From: Pseudomonas vlassakiae
Lineage (GTDB): Bacteria; Pseudomonadota; Gammaproteobacteria; Pseudomonadales; Pseudomonadaceae
Length of the DNA: 64,000 bases
Direction: 5' to 3'
Assembly: GCF_014269035.2 (NCBI RefSeq)
Contig: NZ_JABWRP020000002.1
Span: 62,001-126,000 of the forward strand
The translations under genes were made by a program, and so were the position numbers. The notes under the pieces are model-generated. The model saw nothing but the letters and a program-made list of their open reading frames with translations, was not told the origin of the DNA and made no database searches. How positions within the stretch are numbered: position 1 is the stretch's first letter; the number at the start of each line of letters is the position of its first letter. Positions 26,583 to 34,773 of the stretch are shown piece by piece.

Positions 26583-27302
26583 TCATTGGCCGGGCTGGTC
26601 GTCCGGGATATTGAGTTGAATGCCCATGCGCTGGCCTTCGGCGAGAATGTGCTGGCGCATCTGGGCGCTGGCCAGGGCACTGTTGCGTTCGCGGATGGCG
26701 CGCACCACCGCTTCATTCTCCTTGAGCCGTGCGGCCAGGTGCTCGGGCGAGTTGCGCAGCATGCTGGCGCTCTGCTTGAGGGCGTTGCCGGTCTGCTGCA
26801 CCACGCTCTGGAAGATCGGGTTGGTGGTCAGGGCGAATAGCGCCTCGTGGAACGCGATGTAAGCCTTGGCCCCGGCTTCGCTGTCATCGGCTTCCAGGGC
26901 TTCGCGCATGTCCATCAGGGTCAGGCGCAGCTGGCCGATGTCCTGGCTGTTCGCCGATTGCGCGACCAGCCCGACGATGAACGGTTCGAGGGTGTAGCGC
27001 AGCTCCAGCACATCGGCCAGGCTGGCCGCTGCGGCACTTTCGCTGGCTGGGTCCTGGGGCACGGCATCGGCATCCAGTACCAGCACACCCTTGCCTGGCA
27101 ACGCACGCACCAGGCCCAGGGTTTCCAGCACAGTCACCGCTTCGCGCAGGCTGGGGCGGCTGATGCCCAGTTGCTCAGCCAGTTCGCGCTGCCCGGGCAG
27201 CATGTCGCCGGAGCGCCACTGGCCGCGGGCCAGGGCCTGGCGCAGTTTTTCCACCACTGAGTTGACGACGGTCGATGAGCTGATCACGGTTCGCTCCTGC
27301 AA
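26583..27302 (-). CDS. GntR family (FCD) transcriptional regulator, first copy
   Basis: A 239-residue FadR-type regulator. The helix-turn-helix (about 30-70) reads QRELAEQLGISRPSLREAVTVL, the classic FadR/LldR form, followed by a wing and an FCD domain. It lies 29 bp downstream of the DctA-like symporter and is a good candidate to regulate it, because GGTCTGACC and GGTCTTACC motifs of the LldR/FadR type stand upstream of that gene. The effector is likely a carboxylic acid carried by the transporter (inference). Confidence 0.87.
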   Translation of the reverse strand: MQERTVISSSTVVNSVVEKLRQALARGQWRSGDMLPGQRELAEQLGISRPSLREAVTVLETLGLVRALPGKGVLVLDADAVPQDPASESAAAASLADVLELRYTLEPFIVGLVAQSANSQDIGQLRLTLMDMREALEADDSEAGAKAYIAFHEALFALTTNPIFQSVVQQTGNALKQSASMLRNSPEHLAARLKENEAVVRAIRERNSALASAQMRQHILAEGQRMGIQLNIPDDQPGQ

Positions 27303-27331
27303 GGGCCGGCGTCAGCGCCGGCCACGTTCGC

Positions 27332-28642
27332 TCAGAATTGCTGTTGATGGGGGTTGGCTTGCTTGCGTGGCGCAGGGGCGAAGCCGGGTTTGCCATCGAG
27401 CACGTTATGCGCACGTTCCAGGTCGATGTCCTTTTCCCAGCGGGCTATGGCGACGGTGGCCACGCAGTTGCCGATCAGGTTGGTCAGCGCCCGGCCAATG
27501 CCCATGAACCAGTCCACCGCCAGTACCAGCACCAGGCCCACCACCGGGATCGCCGGCACGGCGGTCAGGGTGGCGGCAAGGATTACCAGCGCCGAGCCTG
27601 GGATGCCGTGAGCCCCCTTGGAGGTCACCAGCGACACCAGCAGAATGGTCAGCAGGTCGGTCATCTCCAGCGGTGTGCCGGTGGCGTTGGCAATGAACAC
27701 GATGGCCAGGGTCAGGTAGATGGAAAAACCGTCGAGGTTGAACGAGTAGCCGGTGGGAATGACCAGGCCGACGGTGGAGCTGCCGATGCCCAGGTGTTCC
27801 AGCTTGCGCATGATCTGCGGCAGCACGGCGTCGGACGAAGCGGTGCCGAGGACGATGGTCAGCTCTTCACGCAGGTACTTGATGAACGGCAACAGCTTCA
27901 GGCCGGACACGCGCATCACGGTACCCAGCACAATCAGCACGAAACCGGCGCAGGTCAGGTAGAACAATGCCACCAGGCCGCCCAGGTGCTGCAGCGATTC
28001 CAGGCCGTACTTGCTGGTGGTGAAGGCGATGGCGCCGAACACGCCGATCGGTGCCAGGCGCACGATCATGCCCATGATGCGGAAGATGACGTGGCTCAGT
28101 TCGTTGATCAGCCGCGAGATGCCGGCGGCCGAGTCGCCCACCAGGTTCAAGGCACTGCCGAACAGTACCGAGAACAGCAGCACCTGAAGGATATTGTTGT
28201 CGGCGAAGGCACCCACCACTGACGTCGGGATCAGGTCCATGAAGAACGCCGTGGCCCCATGGATGTGCTGGCCGCGCTCGGCCAGGCTGCTGGCATCGGC
28301 GCTGGACAGCTGGTCGAGGTGGATGTTGGCGCCGCTACCGATGCCGCTGCTGAAGGCGAACACCAGGCCGATGACCAGGGCAATGGTGGTCAGCACTTCG
28401 AAGTAGATCACCGATTTCAGGCCGATGCGCCCGACCTTCTTCAGGTCGCCGGCGCCAGAAATGCCGCTGACCACCACGCAGAACACGATCAGGCCGATGA
28501 GCATCTTGATCAGCTTGATGAAGCCGTCGCCGAGGGGTTTGAGCTGCAGGGACAGGTCGGGGAAGCTGAGGCCGCAGGCGATGCCGAGGGCGAGGCCGAG
28601 CACAACTTGCAGGAAGATCGAACGCGAGCACCATTTGAGCAT
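27332..28642 (-). CDS. DctA-like dicarboxylate:cation symporter
   Basis: A 436-residue member of the dicarboxylate/amino acid:cation symporter family, alike to E. coli DctA throughout (LKPLGDGFIKLIKMLIG, VVGAFADNNILQVLLFSVLFG, GLVIPTGYSFNLDG). Two functional motifs deviate: the NMDGT/NLDGT cation motif reads NLDGF (Phe306), and the helix-8 binding site reads GIGR (381-384) where DctA has SEAR. Loss of the Asp used by amino-acid carriers argues against an amino-acid substrate, but plain C4-dicarboxylates are also not assured. It opens an operon with two FCD regulators. Confidence 0.85.
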   Translation of the reverse strand: MLKWCSRSIFLQVVLGLALGIACGLSFPDLSLQLKPLGDGFIKLIKMLIGLIVFCVVVSGISGAGDLKKVGRIGLKSVIYFEVLTTIALVIGLVFAFSSGIGSGANIHLDQLSSADASSLAERGQHIHGATAFFMDLIPTSVVGAFADNNILQVLLFSVLFGSALNLVGDSAAGISRLINELSHVIFRIMGMIVRLAPIGVFGAIAFTTSKYGLESLQHLGGLVALFYLTCAGFVLIVLGTVMRVSGLKLLPFIKYLREELTIVLGTASSDAVLPQIMRKLEHLGIGSSTVGLVIPTGYSFNLDGFSIYLTLAIVFIANATGTPLEMTDLLTILLVSLVTSKGAHGIPGSALVILAATLTAVPAIPVVGLVLVLAVDWFMGIGRALTNLIGNCVATVAIARWEKDIDLERAHNVLDGKPGFAPAPRKQANPHQQQF

Positions 28643-28714
28643 GGGAGAGATCTCAGATCGGTGTCCTTGCTTCGGTGCCGCACGGGGCGAAAGAGCGCAG
28701 GACTTAATTATTGT

Positions 28715-28723
28715 GGTCTTACC
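28715..28723. promoter_or_regulatory. Candidate GntR/FCD operator, proximal
   Basis: GGTCTTACC fits the GGT-N3-ACC core used by FadR/LldR-type regulators. It lies 72 bp before the symporter start, where a repressor could block transcription. CTTACCGGT within and after it is repeated at 28784-28792. Confidence 0.5.
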
Positions 28724-28789
28724 GGTTTGTTCAGCGCGGAGTCATGAAAGCGCGAAAAATCCGACTTTGCAAGGAATTTTGGCCTTACC

Positions 28790-28798
28790 GGTCTGACC
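28790..28798. promoter_or_regulatory. Candidate GntR/FCD operator, distal
   Basis: GGTCTGACC is a perfect inverted repeat of the FCD-regulator core, about 75 bp upstream of the proximal motif. Spacing of about seven helical turns could allow looping; this is inference. Confidence 0.55.
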
Positions 28799-29151
28799 AG
28801 TTATGGGGCATTCACGCTGGCCGGGCTCTAGTCCGGTGCACGCGCTGTGTGGTTGCCCAGGCGCAACGGCGAAATCGGCTCGGGACCTGGCCAGCGTCCG
28901 CTTGGTCGGTGCAAGCCGCTTGCCAAGTCCTTGGGAGGGGGGGCCGTGCAGGTGGCCTGCATGGGGCGGGTGCCTCAAGTATCGGGCACGAAGGTTTGAG
29001 GGTTAGCTTCGCTGATGGCCTAGGTCAACGTCGTGCACAATGTTTCACGAGCTGCTTGTCGACTTTCAGTAATTGCTTGAGGCATGGGCCGTGCTCCATT
29101 GCAAGGAAACGGCCAGCCTATTGAATGCAGCGAAGCACTGTAGTTACCGGG

Positions 29152-29643
29152 TTACTGCCCGATCTGTGGCGCCATGCACTTGATTGACGCCAGCTCAGGA
29201 TGGGCCACCAGCTTGTCGATGTGCAACGCGTCGTCATTCATCCAGCTTTCGCTCAGCACCCGATAGTGCTCCATGTCCCGGCAGCGCAGGCGCAGGCTGT
29301 AGTCGAAGTGGCCGCTGATCAGTTGGCATTCGTAGACCTCCGGGCAAGCCAGCATGGTGGCTTCGAAGGCTTTTTGTGCAGCGCGCCCGCTCTGGTTGGA
29401 CAGGGCCACCAGCACCAGCAGCGACAGGCCCGGGGCGAGCTTTTGCAGGTCGATGATGGCGCCGTAGCCGCGGATCACGCCGCGTCGTTCAAGCTTGCGC
29501 ACGCGTTCCAGGCAGGGGCGCGGGGTGAGGTGGACGAGGTTCGAGAGCTTTTCGAAGGTGATGCGGCCGTCGTGGCGCAGCACCTCGATGATGGCTTCGT
29601 CGATACGGTCCAGCGGTGGGGTGTTGGCGTCCTTGGTGTCCAT
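29152..29643 (-). CDS. Lrp/AsnC family transcriptional regulator
   Basis: A 163-residue Lrp-type regulator: N-terminal helix-turn-helix (about 20-65, LVHLTPRPCLERVRKLERRGVI) and a C-terminal RAM/AsnC effector domain (about 80-155, CPEVYECQLISGHFDYSLRL). It lies 75 bp downstream of ornithine cyclodeaminase on the same strand and probably senses an amino acid such as ornithine or arginine. That link rests on context. Confidence 0.86.
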   Translation of the reverse strand: MDTKDANTPPLDRIDEAIIEVLRHDGRITFEKLSNLVHLTPRPCLERVRKLERRGVIRGYGAIIDLQKLAPGLSLLVLVALSNQSGRAAQKAFEATMLACPEVYECQLISGHFDYSLRLRCRDMEHYRVLSESWMNDDALHIDKLVAHPELASIKCMAPQIGQ

Positions 29644-29718
29644 GCGCAGGGTTTCTTTCGGTAGGGGGCATGGACAGGGTAGGCGTAAACCGGGGCCGCT
29701 GCGCAGCCCCAGGGTGCA

Positions 29719-30783
29719 TCAGGCGCAGGCCGTGTCTGCCTGGCGCGTCGAGCGTACGCCAACCACGCGTGGTTGCAGCAGTGAGTAGAGGTCTTTCGGG
29801 TTCTCCAGCTTCGGCACCAGCGCGATGTCCTGGCCAATGCCCAGCATGCGCGCGGTGTCCAGCACATAGCGCAGGGCCGAGTAGTCCTCCAGGGCAAAGC
29901 CGACCGAGTCGAACAGCGTGACCTGTTCGGCATGCTCGCGGCCGTGAACAAGCCCGGCGAGCACCTGCCAGAACTCGACTACCGGCGAATTTTCAGGCAT
30001 CTGCTGAATCTCGCCTTCGACCCGGCTCTGCGGCTCGTACTCGACGATCACTCGCGCCTGCTCGACGATGTCACGGTGCAGCTCGGTCTTGCCCGGGCAG
30101 TCGCCACCCACGGCGTTCAGGTGCATGCCCGGCTCGATCATCTCTGGGGTAAGGATGGTCGCGTAGGCCTTGTCAGCCGTGACGGTGGTGACAATATCGG
30201 CACCACGTACCGCTTCGGCGACGGAGTTGGCGATGCTCAGCTTCAGGCCGGGACGGCAGGCCAGGTTGGCGACCAGCTTGGCCGAGGCCGCCGGGTCGAT
30301 GTCGTACAGGCGGATCTCGTCGATGCCCACCAGGGTATTGAAGGCGATGGCCTGGAACTCGCTTTGCGAGCCGTTGCCGATCAGTGCCATGCAGCGGCTG
30401 TCCTCCCGTGCGAGGTAGCGAGCTGCCAGTGCCGAGGTGGCAGCGGTACGGATCGCCGTGGTCAGGGTCATCTCGCTGAGCAGCAGGGGGGTGCCGGTGT
30501 CGACATCGGCCAGGGTACCGAAGGCCATCACCGTGGGCAGGCCGTGTTGCGTGTTCTTCGGATGGCCGTTGACGTACTTGAAGGCGTAAAGGCTGGCATC
30601 GGACACCGGCATCAGCTCGATGACCCCGCCGGGCGAATGGTTGGCCACCCGGGCGCACTTCTCGAAGGCCGGCCAGCGCAGGTAGTCCTGGCGAATGTAC
30701 TCGGCCATCTCTACCAGGCAAGTGGCCAGGCCTTTGCGGTTGACCAGGCGGGCGAGGTCTTGCACATCGATATAGCGGGTCAT
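29719..30783 (-). CDS. Ornithine cyclodeaminase
   Basis: A 354-residue enzyme of the ornithine cyclodeaminase/mu-crystallin family, which converts L-ornithine to L-proline and ammonia with tightly bound NAD. The Rossmann-type region shows MALIGNGSQSEFQ (about 139-151), and the family blocks ARVANHSPGGVIELMP, GTPLLLSEMTLTTAIRTAA and NAVGGDCPGKTEL are clear. The ATG at 30783 starts the conserved MTRYID; a longer frame has no support. Length matches P. putida ornithine cyclodeaminase. The Lrp-type gene follows, so the pair probably handles ornithine breakdown. Confidence 0.88.
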   Translation of the reverse strand: MTRYIDVQDLARLVNRKGLATCLVEMAEYIRQDYLRWPAFEKCARVANHSPGGVIELMPVSDASLYAFKYVNGHPKNTQHGLPTVMAFGTLADVDTGTPLLLSEMTLTTAIRTAATSALAARYLAREDSRCMALIGNGSQSEFQAIAFNTLVGIDEIRLYDIDPAASAKLVANLACRPGLKLSIANSVAEAVRGADIVTTVTADKAYATILTPEMIEPGMHLNAVGGDCPGKTELHRDIVEQARVIVEYEPQSRVEGEIQQMPENSPVVEFWQVLAGLVHGREHAEQVTLFDSVGFALEDYSALRYVLDTARMLGIGQDIALVPKLENPKDLYSLLQPRVVGVRSTRQADTACA

Positions 30784-30987
30784 GACGGGTCTCCTTGCGG
30801 CGACGCTTCCAGTGAGGTGGTCTCTGGAAATATTGTCGGGCGCGGAGCGTGGCGATGCTGGCTGAAGCAGGGGGTGCTGGCAGCGGGAGCGGCTGATTTT
30901 GCGCAACCGGCAGCCGAATCGGCTGCGCTGTGGCGCAAGCAAAAAAAACGGCACCTGCCAGAGGTGCCGTCTTCAAGTCACGCGCTG

Positions 30988-31842
30988 TTACTTGTGCAGC
31001 TCTTCAGCCGCATACAGCGTATTCTCCAGCAGGCAGGCGCGGGTCATCGGCCCGACGCCGCCTGGCACCGGCGTGATCCAGCCGGCGCGCGGCAGGGCGG
31101 TCTCGTAGACCACGTCGCCGACCAGCTTGCCATCTTCCTGGCGGTTGATGCCGACGTCGATGACGATGGCGCCTTCCTTGATCCACTCACCCTTGACCAG
31201 GCCCGGCTTGCCGGCGGCCACGACCACCAGGTCGGCGCGGCCGACGTGGCCGGCCAAATCCTTGGTGAAGCGGTGGCAGACCGTCACGGTGCAACCGCCC
31301 AGCAGCAGCTCCATGGCCATCGGGCGGCCAACGATGTTGGAAGCGCCGACGATGACCGCGTTCATGCCGTACAGGTCCTGACCGGTGCTTTCCAGCAGGG
31401 TCATGATGCCTTTTGGCGTGCACGGGCGCAGCAGCGGGATACGCTGGGCCAGGCGGCCGATGTTGTAAGGGTGGAAGCCGTCGACGTCTTTGTCGGGGCG
31501 GATGCGTTCGAGCAGCAGCGAGGCGTCCAGGTGCGCCGGCAGCGGCAGCTGCAGCAGGATGCCGTCGACGGCCGGGTCGTCATTGAGGCGGTCGATCAGC
31601 TCGGTCAGCGCTTGCTGCGTAGTCTCGCTGGGCAGGTCGAATGCCTGGGAGATGAAGCCGACCTCTTCGCAGTCCTTGCGCTTGTGCGAGACATAGACTT
31701 GGGAGGCGGGGTCGGTGCCGACCAGGATCACCGCCAGGCCCGGCGTGCGCAGGCCTTGCTGGCGACGCTCCTCGACACGTTGAGCGATCTGCTTGCGCAG
31801 GTTGGCGGCGATCGCCTTGCCATCGATTAGGTGTGCAGTCAT
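30988..31842 (-). CDS. folD: Bifunctional methylenetetrahydrofolate dehydrogenase/cyclohydrolase
   Basis: A 284-residue FolD protein, of usual length, interconverting 5,10-methylene- and 10-formyl-tetrahydrofolate in one-carbon metabolism. Active-site Lys lies in [13 protein letters not shown], the cyclohydrolase block in ILLQLPLP, and the NADP-binding signature in [22 protein letters not shown] is near the C-terminus. MTAHLIDG at 31842 is taken as the start; two upstream Met codons extend into non-conserved sequence. Monocistronic. Confidence 0.94.
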   Translation of the reverse strand: MTAHLIDGKAIAANLRKQIAQRVEERRQQGLRTPGLAVILVGTDPASQVYVSHKRKDCEEVGFISQAFDLPSETTQQALTELIDRLNDDPAVDGILLQLPLPAHLDASLLLERIRPDKDVDGFHPYNIGRLAQRIPLLRPCTPKGIMTLLESTGQDLYGMNAVIVGASNIVGRPMAMELLLGGCTVTVCHRFTKDLAGHVGRADLVVVAAGKPGLVKGEWIKEGAIVIDVGINRQEDGKLVGDVVYETALPRAGWITPVPGGVGPMTRACLLENTLYAAEELHK

Positions 31843-31976
31843 AGACGCGTGATTAACCATCGAGAAAGTAACAATAAAGAGGGCGCATTCTCGCACGACA
31901 TCGCCCTAGGGCAAAGGCGGGTGGTCGGGCAAATCCTCTAACCCCTTAAATAATTTAAATTTTTTCTAGAAAGGTG

Positions 31977-32005
31977 TTGACGACCTGTAGGCTCGCCTAT
32001 AAGAT
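31977..32005 (+). promoter_or_regulatory. Promoter of the tRNA cluster
   Basis: TTGACG (31977-31982) is followed 15 bp later by TATAAG (31998-32003), or 17 bp later by TAAGAT, with a GC-rich stretch (TTCGCCGCAC) after the -10, as in stringently controlled stable-RNA promoters. The first tRNA begins about 110 bp downstream. Confidence 0.6.
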
Positions 32006-32112
32006 TCGCCGCACTTGTCGGGCACAGCCTAGCACTGGTTGGCGAGGTCGGGCAGAATGAGTGGTTTGGCAGTTATCTGTTAACGGCTTGTTCGGTTAGG
32101 CTTCAAGCTTAA

Positions 32113-32189
32113 GCGCCCGTAGCTCAGCTGGATAGAGCATCCGCCTTCTAAGCGGATGGTCGCAGGTTCGAGTCCTGCCGGGTGCGCCA
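32113..32189 (+). tRNA. tRNA-Arg (anticodon TCT)
   Basis: A 77-nt cloverleaf with CCA encoded. The acceptor GCGCCCG pairs with CGGGTGC (one G-U), the loop CTTCTAA carries the anticodon TCT, and GGTTCGAGTCC forms the T arm. First tRNA of the cluster. Confidence 0.95.
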
Positions 32190-32232
32190 TTTAGGCAGCT
32201 TGGGCAAGCAAGTAAGGCTGTAATGCAATATG

Positions 32233-32308
32233 GTGGGCGTAGCTCAGTTGGTAGAGCGCCGGATTGTGATTCCGGTTGTCGTGGGTTCGATTCCCATCGT
32301 CCACCCCA
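32233..32308 (+). tRNA. tRNA-His (anticodon GTG), copy 1
   Basis: A 76-nt tRNA with encoded CCA and a G immediately upstream (32232) that can supply the G-1 typical of tRNA-His. Anticodon stem CCGGA/TCCGG. A terminator hairpin follows. Confidence 0.95.
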
Positions 32309-32317
32309 TATTCGACG

Positions 32318-32356
32318 AAGGCGCCGTTGATTGAATGATCTGGCGCCTTTGTTTTT
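32318..32356 (+). terminator. Terminator-like hairpin after tRNA-His copy 1
   Basis: AAGGCGCC (32318-32325) pairs with GGCGCCTT (32342-32349), followed by TGTTTTT. A nearly identical hairpin follows copy 2, so it is part of the duplicated unit. Some readthrough, or another promoter, is needed for the Leu and second His genes. Confidence 0.65.
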
Positions 32357-32365
32357 AAGCGTTAC

Positions 32366-32450
32366 GCGGACGTGGTGAAATTGGTAGACACACTGGATTT
32401 AGGTTCCAGCGGCGCAAGCTGTAAGAGTTCGAGTCTCTTCGTCCGCACCA
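32366..32450 (+). tRNA. tRNA-Leu (anticodon TAG)
   Basis: An 85-nt class II tRNA with a long variable arm and encoded CCA. The acceptor GCGGACG pairs with CGTCCGC. The loop TTTAGGT gives anticodon TAG. Confidence 0.94.
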
Positions 32451-32486
32451 TGCTTCTGTAAGGTTGTATCGCAACACCGCAATATG

Positions 32487-32562
32487 GTGGGCGTAGCTCA
32501 GTTGGTAGAGCGCTGGATTGTGATTCCAGTTGTCGTGGGTTCGATTCCCATCGTCCACCCCA
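32487..32562 (+). tRNA. tRNA-His (anticodon GTG), copy 2
   Basis: Identical to copy 1 except for two changes in the anticodon stem: CTGGA/TCCAG in place of CCGGA/TCCGG, so that a C-G pair becomes T-A and pairing is kept. A G-1 is encoded at 32486. Confidence 0.95.
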
Positions 32563-32570
32563 TATTTTCG

Positions 32571-32610
32571 AAGGCGCCTTGATCGTGAGATCGGGCGCCT
32601 TTGTTGTTTT
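32571..32610 (+). terminator. Terminator of the tRNA cluster
   Basis: AAGGCGCC (32571-32578) pairs with GGCGCCTT (32594-32601), followed by TGTTGTTTT. Confidence 0.75.
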
Positions 32611-32633
32611 CGGGGTGCCAGCATTGAGGGATA

Positions 32634-32687
32634 TGGCGCCTGTGAGATAGAGCGCCGCCCGCGCGGCGCTCGATATTGCAGGCGCCA
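32634..32687. repeat. Nested palindrome with GAGCGCCGC hairpin repeat, copy 2
   Basis: GAGCGCCGC/GCGGCGCTC (32650-32658 and 32663-32671) is the same repeat as at 21208-21235 in the opposite orientation. It is enclosed by outer arms TGGCGCCTG (32634-32642) and CAGGCGCCA (32679-32687), forming a 54-bp nested palindrome. Confidence 0.75.
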
Positions 32688-32820
32688 CAACTCTCAAGTC
32701 AGGACTTCGCAGCCATTACTCAATCCCCCCTTGCAATCCTCTGGTGACACCCCAATAAAAGCTGTTAGATTTCAGCCGGTTGAAACACCGGTCCATTTGG
32801 CCGGCAGAGGAATACCCCTG

Positions 32821-33120
32821 ATGATTGCAAAAGAAGCCCGCCAGGCCCTGGCGTTGCAGCGCTTTGCCGAAGCCAATCCGCAACTGCTCGAAGAAATTCG
32901 TGAGCTGGATGCCCGTGAGCAGGCCCAGCAGATCGAGTGGGCATTCGAGGATGCTGCCGATGAGCAGGGGCTTCAGCCTTGGGAGCTGGCGTTGCAGCTG
33001 ATTGCCGAAAGCCCCGAGCAGCTGCGGGCCATGCGCCTGGAGACCCATCGCGAAGTGGCCGAGGCGTTGGGCATGGAGTGGGAGGAGTACTGCCAGTTCA
33101 ACGAGATCGATCCTGAATAA
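32821..33120 (+). CDS. DUF6388-like small protein
   Basis: A 99-residue, strongly acidic, helical protein (ALALQRFAEANPQLLEEI; a YCQFNEIDPE C-terminus). I believe it belongs to DUF6388, a Pseudomonas family of unknown function; the name is from memory. No signal peptide or membrane segment. The ATG at 32821 has AGAGGA upstream. It stands between the tRNA cluster and tig with its own spacing, so co-regulation with the chaperone is not shown. Confidence 0.72.
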   Translation: MIAKEARQALALQRFAEANPQLLEEIRELDAREQAQQIEWAFEDAADEQGLQPWELALQLIAESPEQLRAMRLETHREVAEALGMEWEEYCQFNEIDPE

Positions 33121-33277
33121 ACGGGTCGCTCTCAAGCTGGCGGATGTTTGACAAGGTATTTCGGTTGTGTGCCGGCGTTGGCTGGTACGCGGCCTTCTAT
33201 ATAAAGAGGCTCGGCACTTCACCGTGCGGGCCATGCAAGTTAATCGACCGGCGTGGTTTCCCGTCGTCCCGGGTGGG

Positions 33278-33306
33278 GTGACTTCTGGTGCGTGACTCAC
33301 TAGAAT
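33278..33306 (+). promoter_or_regulatory. Candidate tig promoter
   Basis: GTGACT (33278-33283), a 17-bp spacer and TAGAAT (33301-33306) make a sigma-70-like promoter 63 bp before the tig start. A second candidate, TTGGCT (33178) with TATAAA (33200), lies further upstream. Confidence 0.45.
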
Positions 33307-33368
33307 GTTCGCCCTTGATTCTGGAGTCGGGCTATCGCCGGCTAACGTCTGTGCAACGAGGAATATCC

Positions 33369-34682
33369 ATGCAAGTTTCTGTTGAAAACACTTCCGCTCT
33401 CGAGCGCCGCATGACCATCGCCGTTCCGGCCGAGCGCGTCGAGAACGAAGTCAACAAGCGTCTGCAACAGACTGCCAAGCGCGCCAAGGTCGCGGGCTTC
33501 CGCCCAGGCAAGGTGCCGATGAGCGTGATCCGTCAGCGTTTCGAAGCCGATGCCCGTCAAGAGGCCTTCGGTGACCTGGTCCAGGCTTCCTTCTACGAAG
33601 CCATCGTCGAGCAGAAGCTGAACCCTGCTGGCGCTCCGGCCGTCGAGCCGAAGTCCTTCGAGAAGGGCAAGGACCTGGAATTCGTTGCGGTCTTCGAAGT
33701 ATTCCCGGAGTTCACCGTTGCCGGCTTCGAGTCGATCAACGTCGAGCGCCTGAGCGCCGAAGTGGCTGACGCCGACCTGGACAACATGCTGGAAGTGCTG
33801 CGCAAGCAGAACACCCGTTTCGAGGCTGTCGAGCGCGCTGCGCAGAACGACGACCAGGTCAACATCGATTTCGTCGGCAAGGTCGACGGTGAAGTGTTCG
33901 CCGGCGGTTCCGCCAAAGGCACTCAGCTGGTACTGGGTTCCGGCCGCATGATCCCTGGCTTCGAAGACGGCCTGGTTGGCGCCAAGGCGGGTGAAGAGCG
34001 CGTTGTCAACGTGACCTTCCCTGAGGACTACCAGAACCTGGACCTGGCCGGCAAGGCCGCCGAGTTCACCATCACCGTCAACAGCGTCTCGGCCCCTGTG
34101 CTGCCAGAGCTGAACGAAGAGTTCTTCGCCCAGTTCGGCATCAAGGAGTCGACCCTGGAAGGCTTCCGCAGCGAAGTTCGCAAGAACATGGAGCGTGAGC
34201 TGCGTCAGGCGATCAAGACCAAGGTCAAGAACCAGGTCATGGACGGTCTGCTGGCCGCCAACCCGATCGAAGTGCCAAAGGCCCTGCTGGAAAACGAAGT
34301 CAACCGTCTGCGCGTGCAGGCTGTTCAGCAGTTCGGTGGCAACATCAAGCCTGAGCAACTGCCGGCCGAGCTGTTCGAAGAGCAAGCCAAGCGCCGCGTG
34401 GTGCTGGGCCTGATCGTCGCCGAAGTGGTCAAGCAGTTCGAGCTGAAGCCGGACGAAGGCAAGGTTCGCGAAATGATCGAAGAAATGGCCTCGGCTTACC
34501 AGGAGCCTGAGCAGGTCATTTCCTGGTACTACAAGAACGACCAGCAACTGAACGAAGTTCGTTCGGTTGTGCTGGAAGAACAAGTTGTAGATACTGTTCT
34601 GCAGAAAGCGACTGTGACCGACAAGTCGGTCTCGTACGAAGACGCCGTAAAGCCAGCACAGGCCCCTGCCGCCGCTGAGTAA
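33369..34682 (+). CDS. tig: Trigger factor (ribosome-associated chaperone)
   Basis: A 437-residue trigger factor that binds near the ribosome exit tunnel and holds nascent chains. The N-terminal ribosome-binding domain contains [12 protein letters not shown] (the GFRxGKxP signature, about 43-54), followed by an FKBP-like prolyl isomerase domain (about 160-245, [17 protein letters not shown]) and the helical C-terminal arms. The ATG at 33369 has GAGGA upstream and gives the family N-terminus MQVSVE. A strong hairpin (34707-34734) separates it from clpP, so clpP is probably expressed partly by readthrough and partly from its own promoter. Confidence 0.96.
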   Translation: MQVSVENTSALERRMTIAVPAERVENEVNKRLQQTAKRAKVAGFRPGKVPMSVIRQRFEADARQEAFGDLVQASFYEAIVEQKLNPAGAPAVEPKSFEKGKDLEFVAVFEVFPEFTVAGFESINVERLSAEVADADLDNMLEVLRKQNTRFEAVERAAQNDDQVNIDFVGKVDGEVFAGGSAKGTQLVLGSGRMIPGFEDGLVGAKAGEERVVNVTFPEDYQNLDLAGKAAEFTITVNSVSAPVLPELNEEFFAQFGIKESTLEGFRSEVRKNMERELRQAIKTKVKNQVMDGLLAANPIEVPKALLENEVNRLRVQAVQQFGGNIKPEQLPAELFEEQAKRRVVLGLIVAEVVKQFELKPDEGKVREMIEEMASAYQEPEQVISWYYKNDQQLNEVRSVVLEEQVVDTVLQKATVTDKSVSYEDAVKPAQAPAAAE

Positions 34683-34706
34683 CAGGCTTCTCTCGTAGGA
34701 AACCCC

Positions 34707-34734
34707 CACAAGCCAGCCTTCGAGCTGGCTTGTG
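34707..34734 (+). terminator. Hairpin between tig and clpP
   Basis: CACAAGCCAGC pairs with GCTGGCTTGTG around a 6-nt loop. No long T-tract follows, so it may be a partial terminator or processing site. Confidence 0.6.
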
Positions 34735-34773
34735 CGTTATCAAGCCATGACTATTTGGGAGTGAGCGCAGGAC

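Larger units (their letters stand above)
28643..29151. other. Intergenic region upstream of the DctA-like gene
   Basis: About 510 bases without a convincing gene. The part near the symporter carries two FCD-type operator motifs (listed separately). The remainder, roughly 28830-29150, is GC-rich and shows only short chance frames. No terminator for the lrp-like gene was recognised. Confidence 0.5.

Noticed and set aside
28711-29124. A 137-codon plus-strand frame in the gap upstream of the DctA-like gene
   Set aside because: No ribosome site, low-complexity residues and no family resemblance; it overlaps the putative operators.
32113-32562. tRNA cluster as an integration site for a mobile element
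   Set aside because: All four tRNAs are intact and flanked by housekeeping genes; no integrase or attachment repeat of a tRNA 3' end was found other than the internal tRNA-His duplication.
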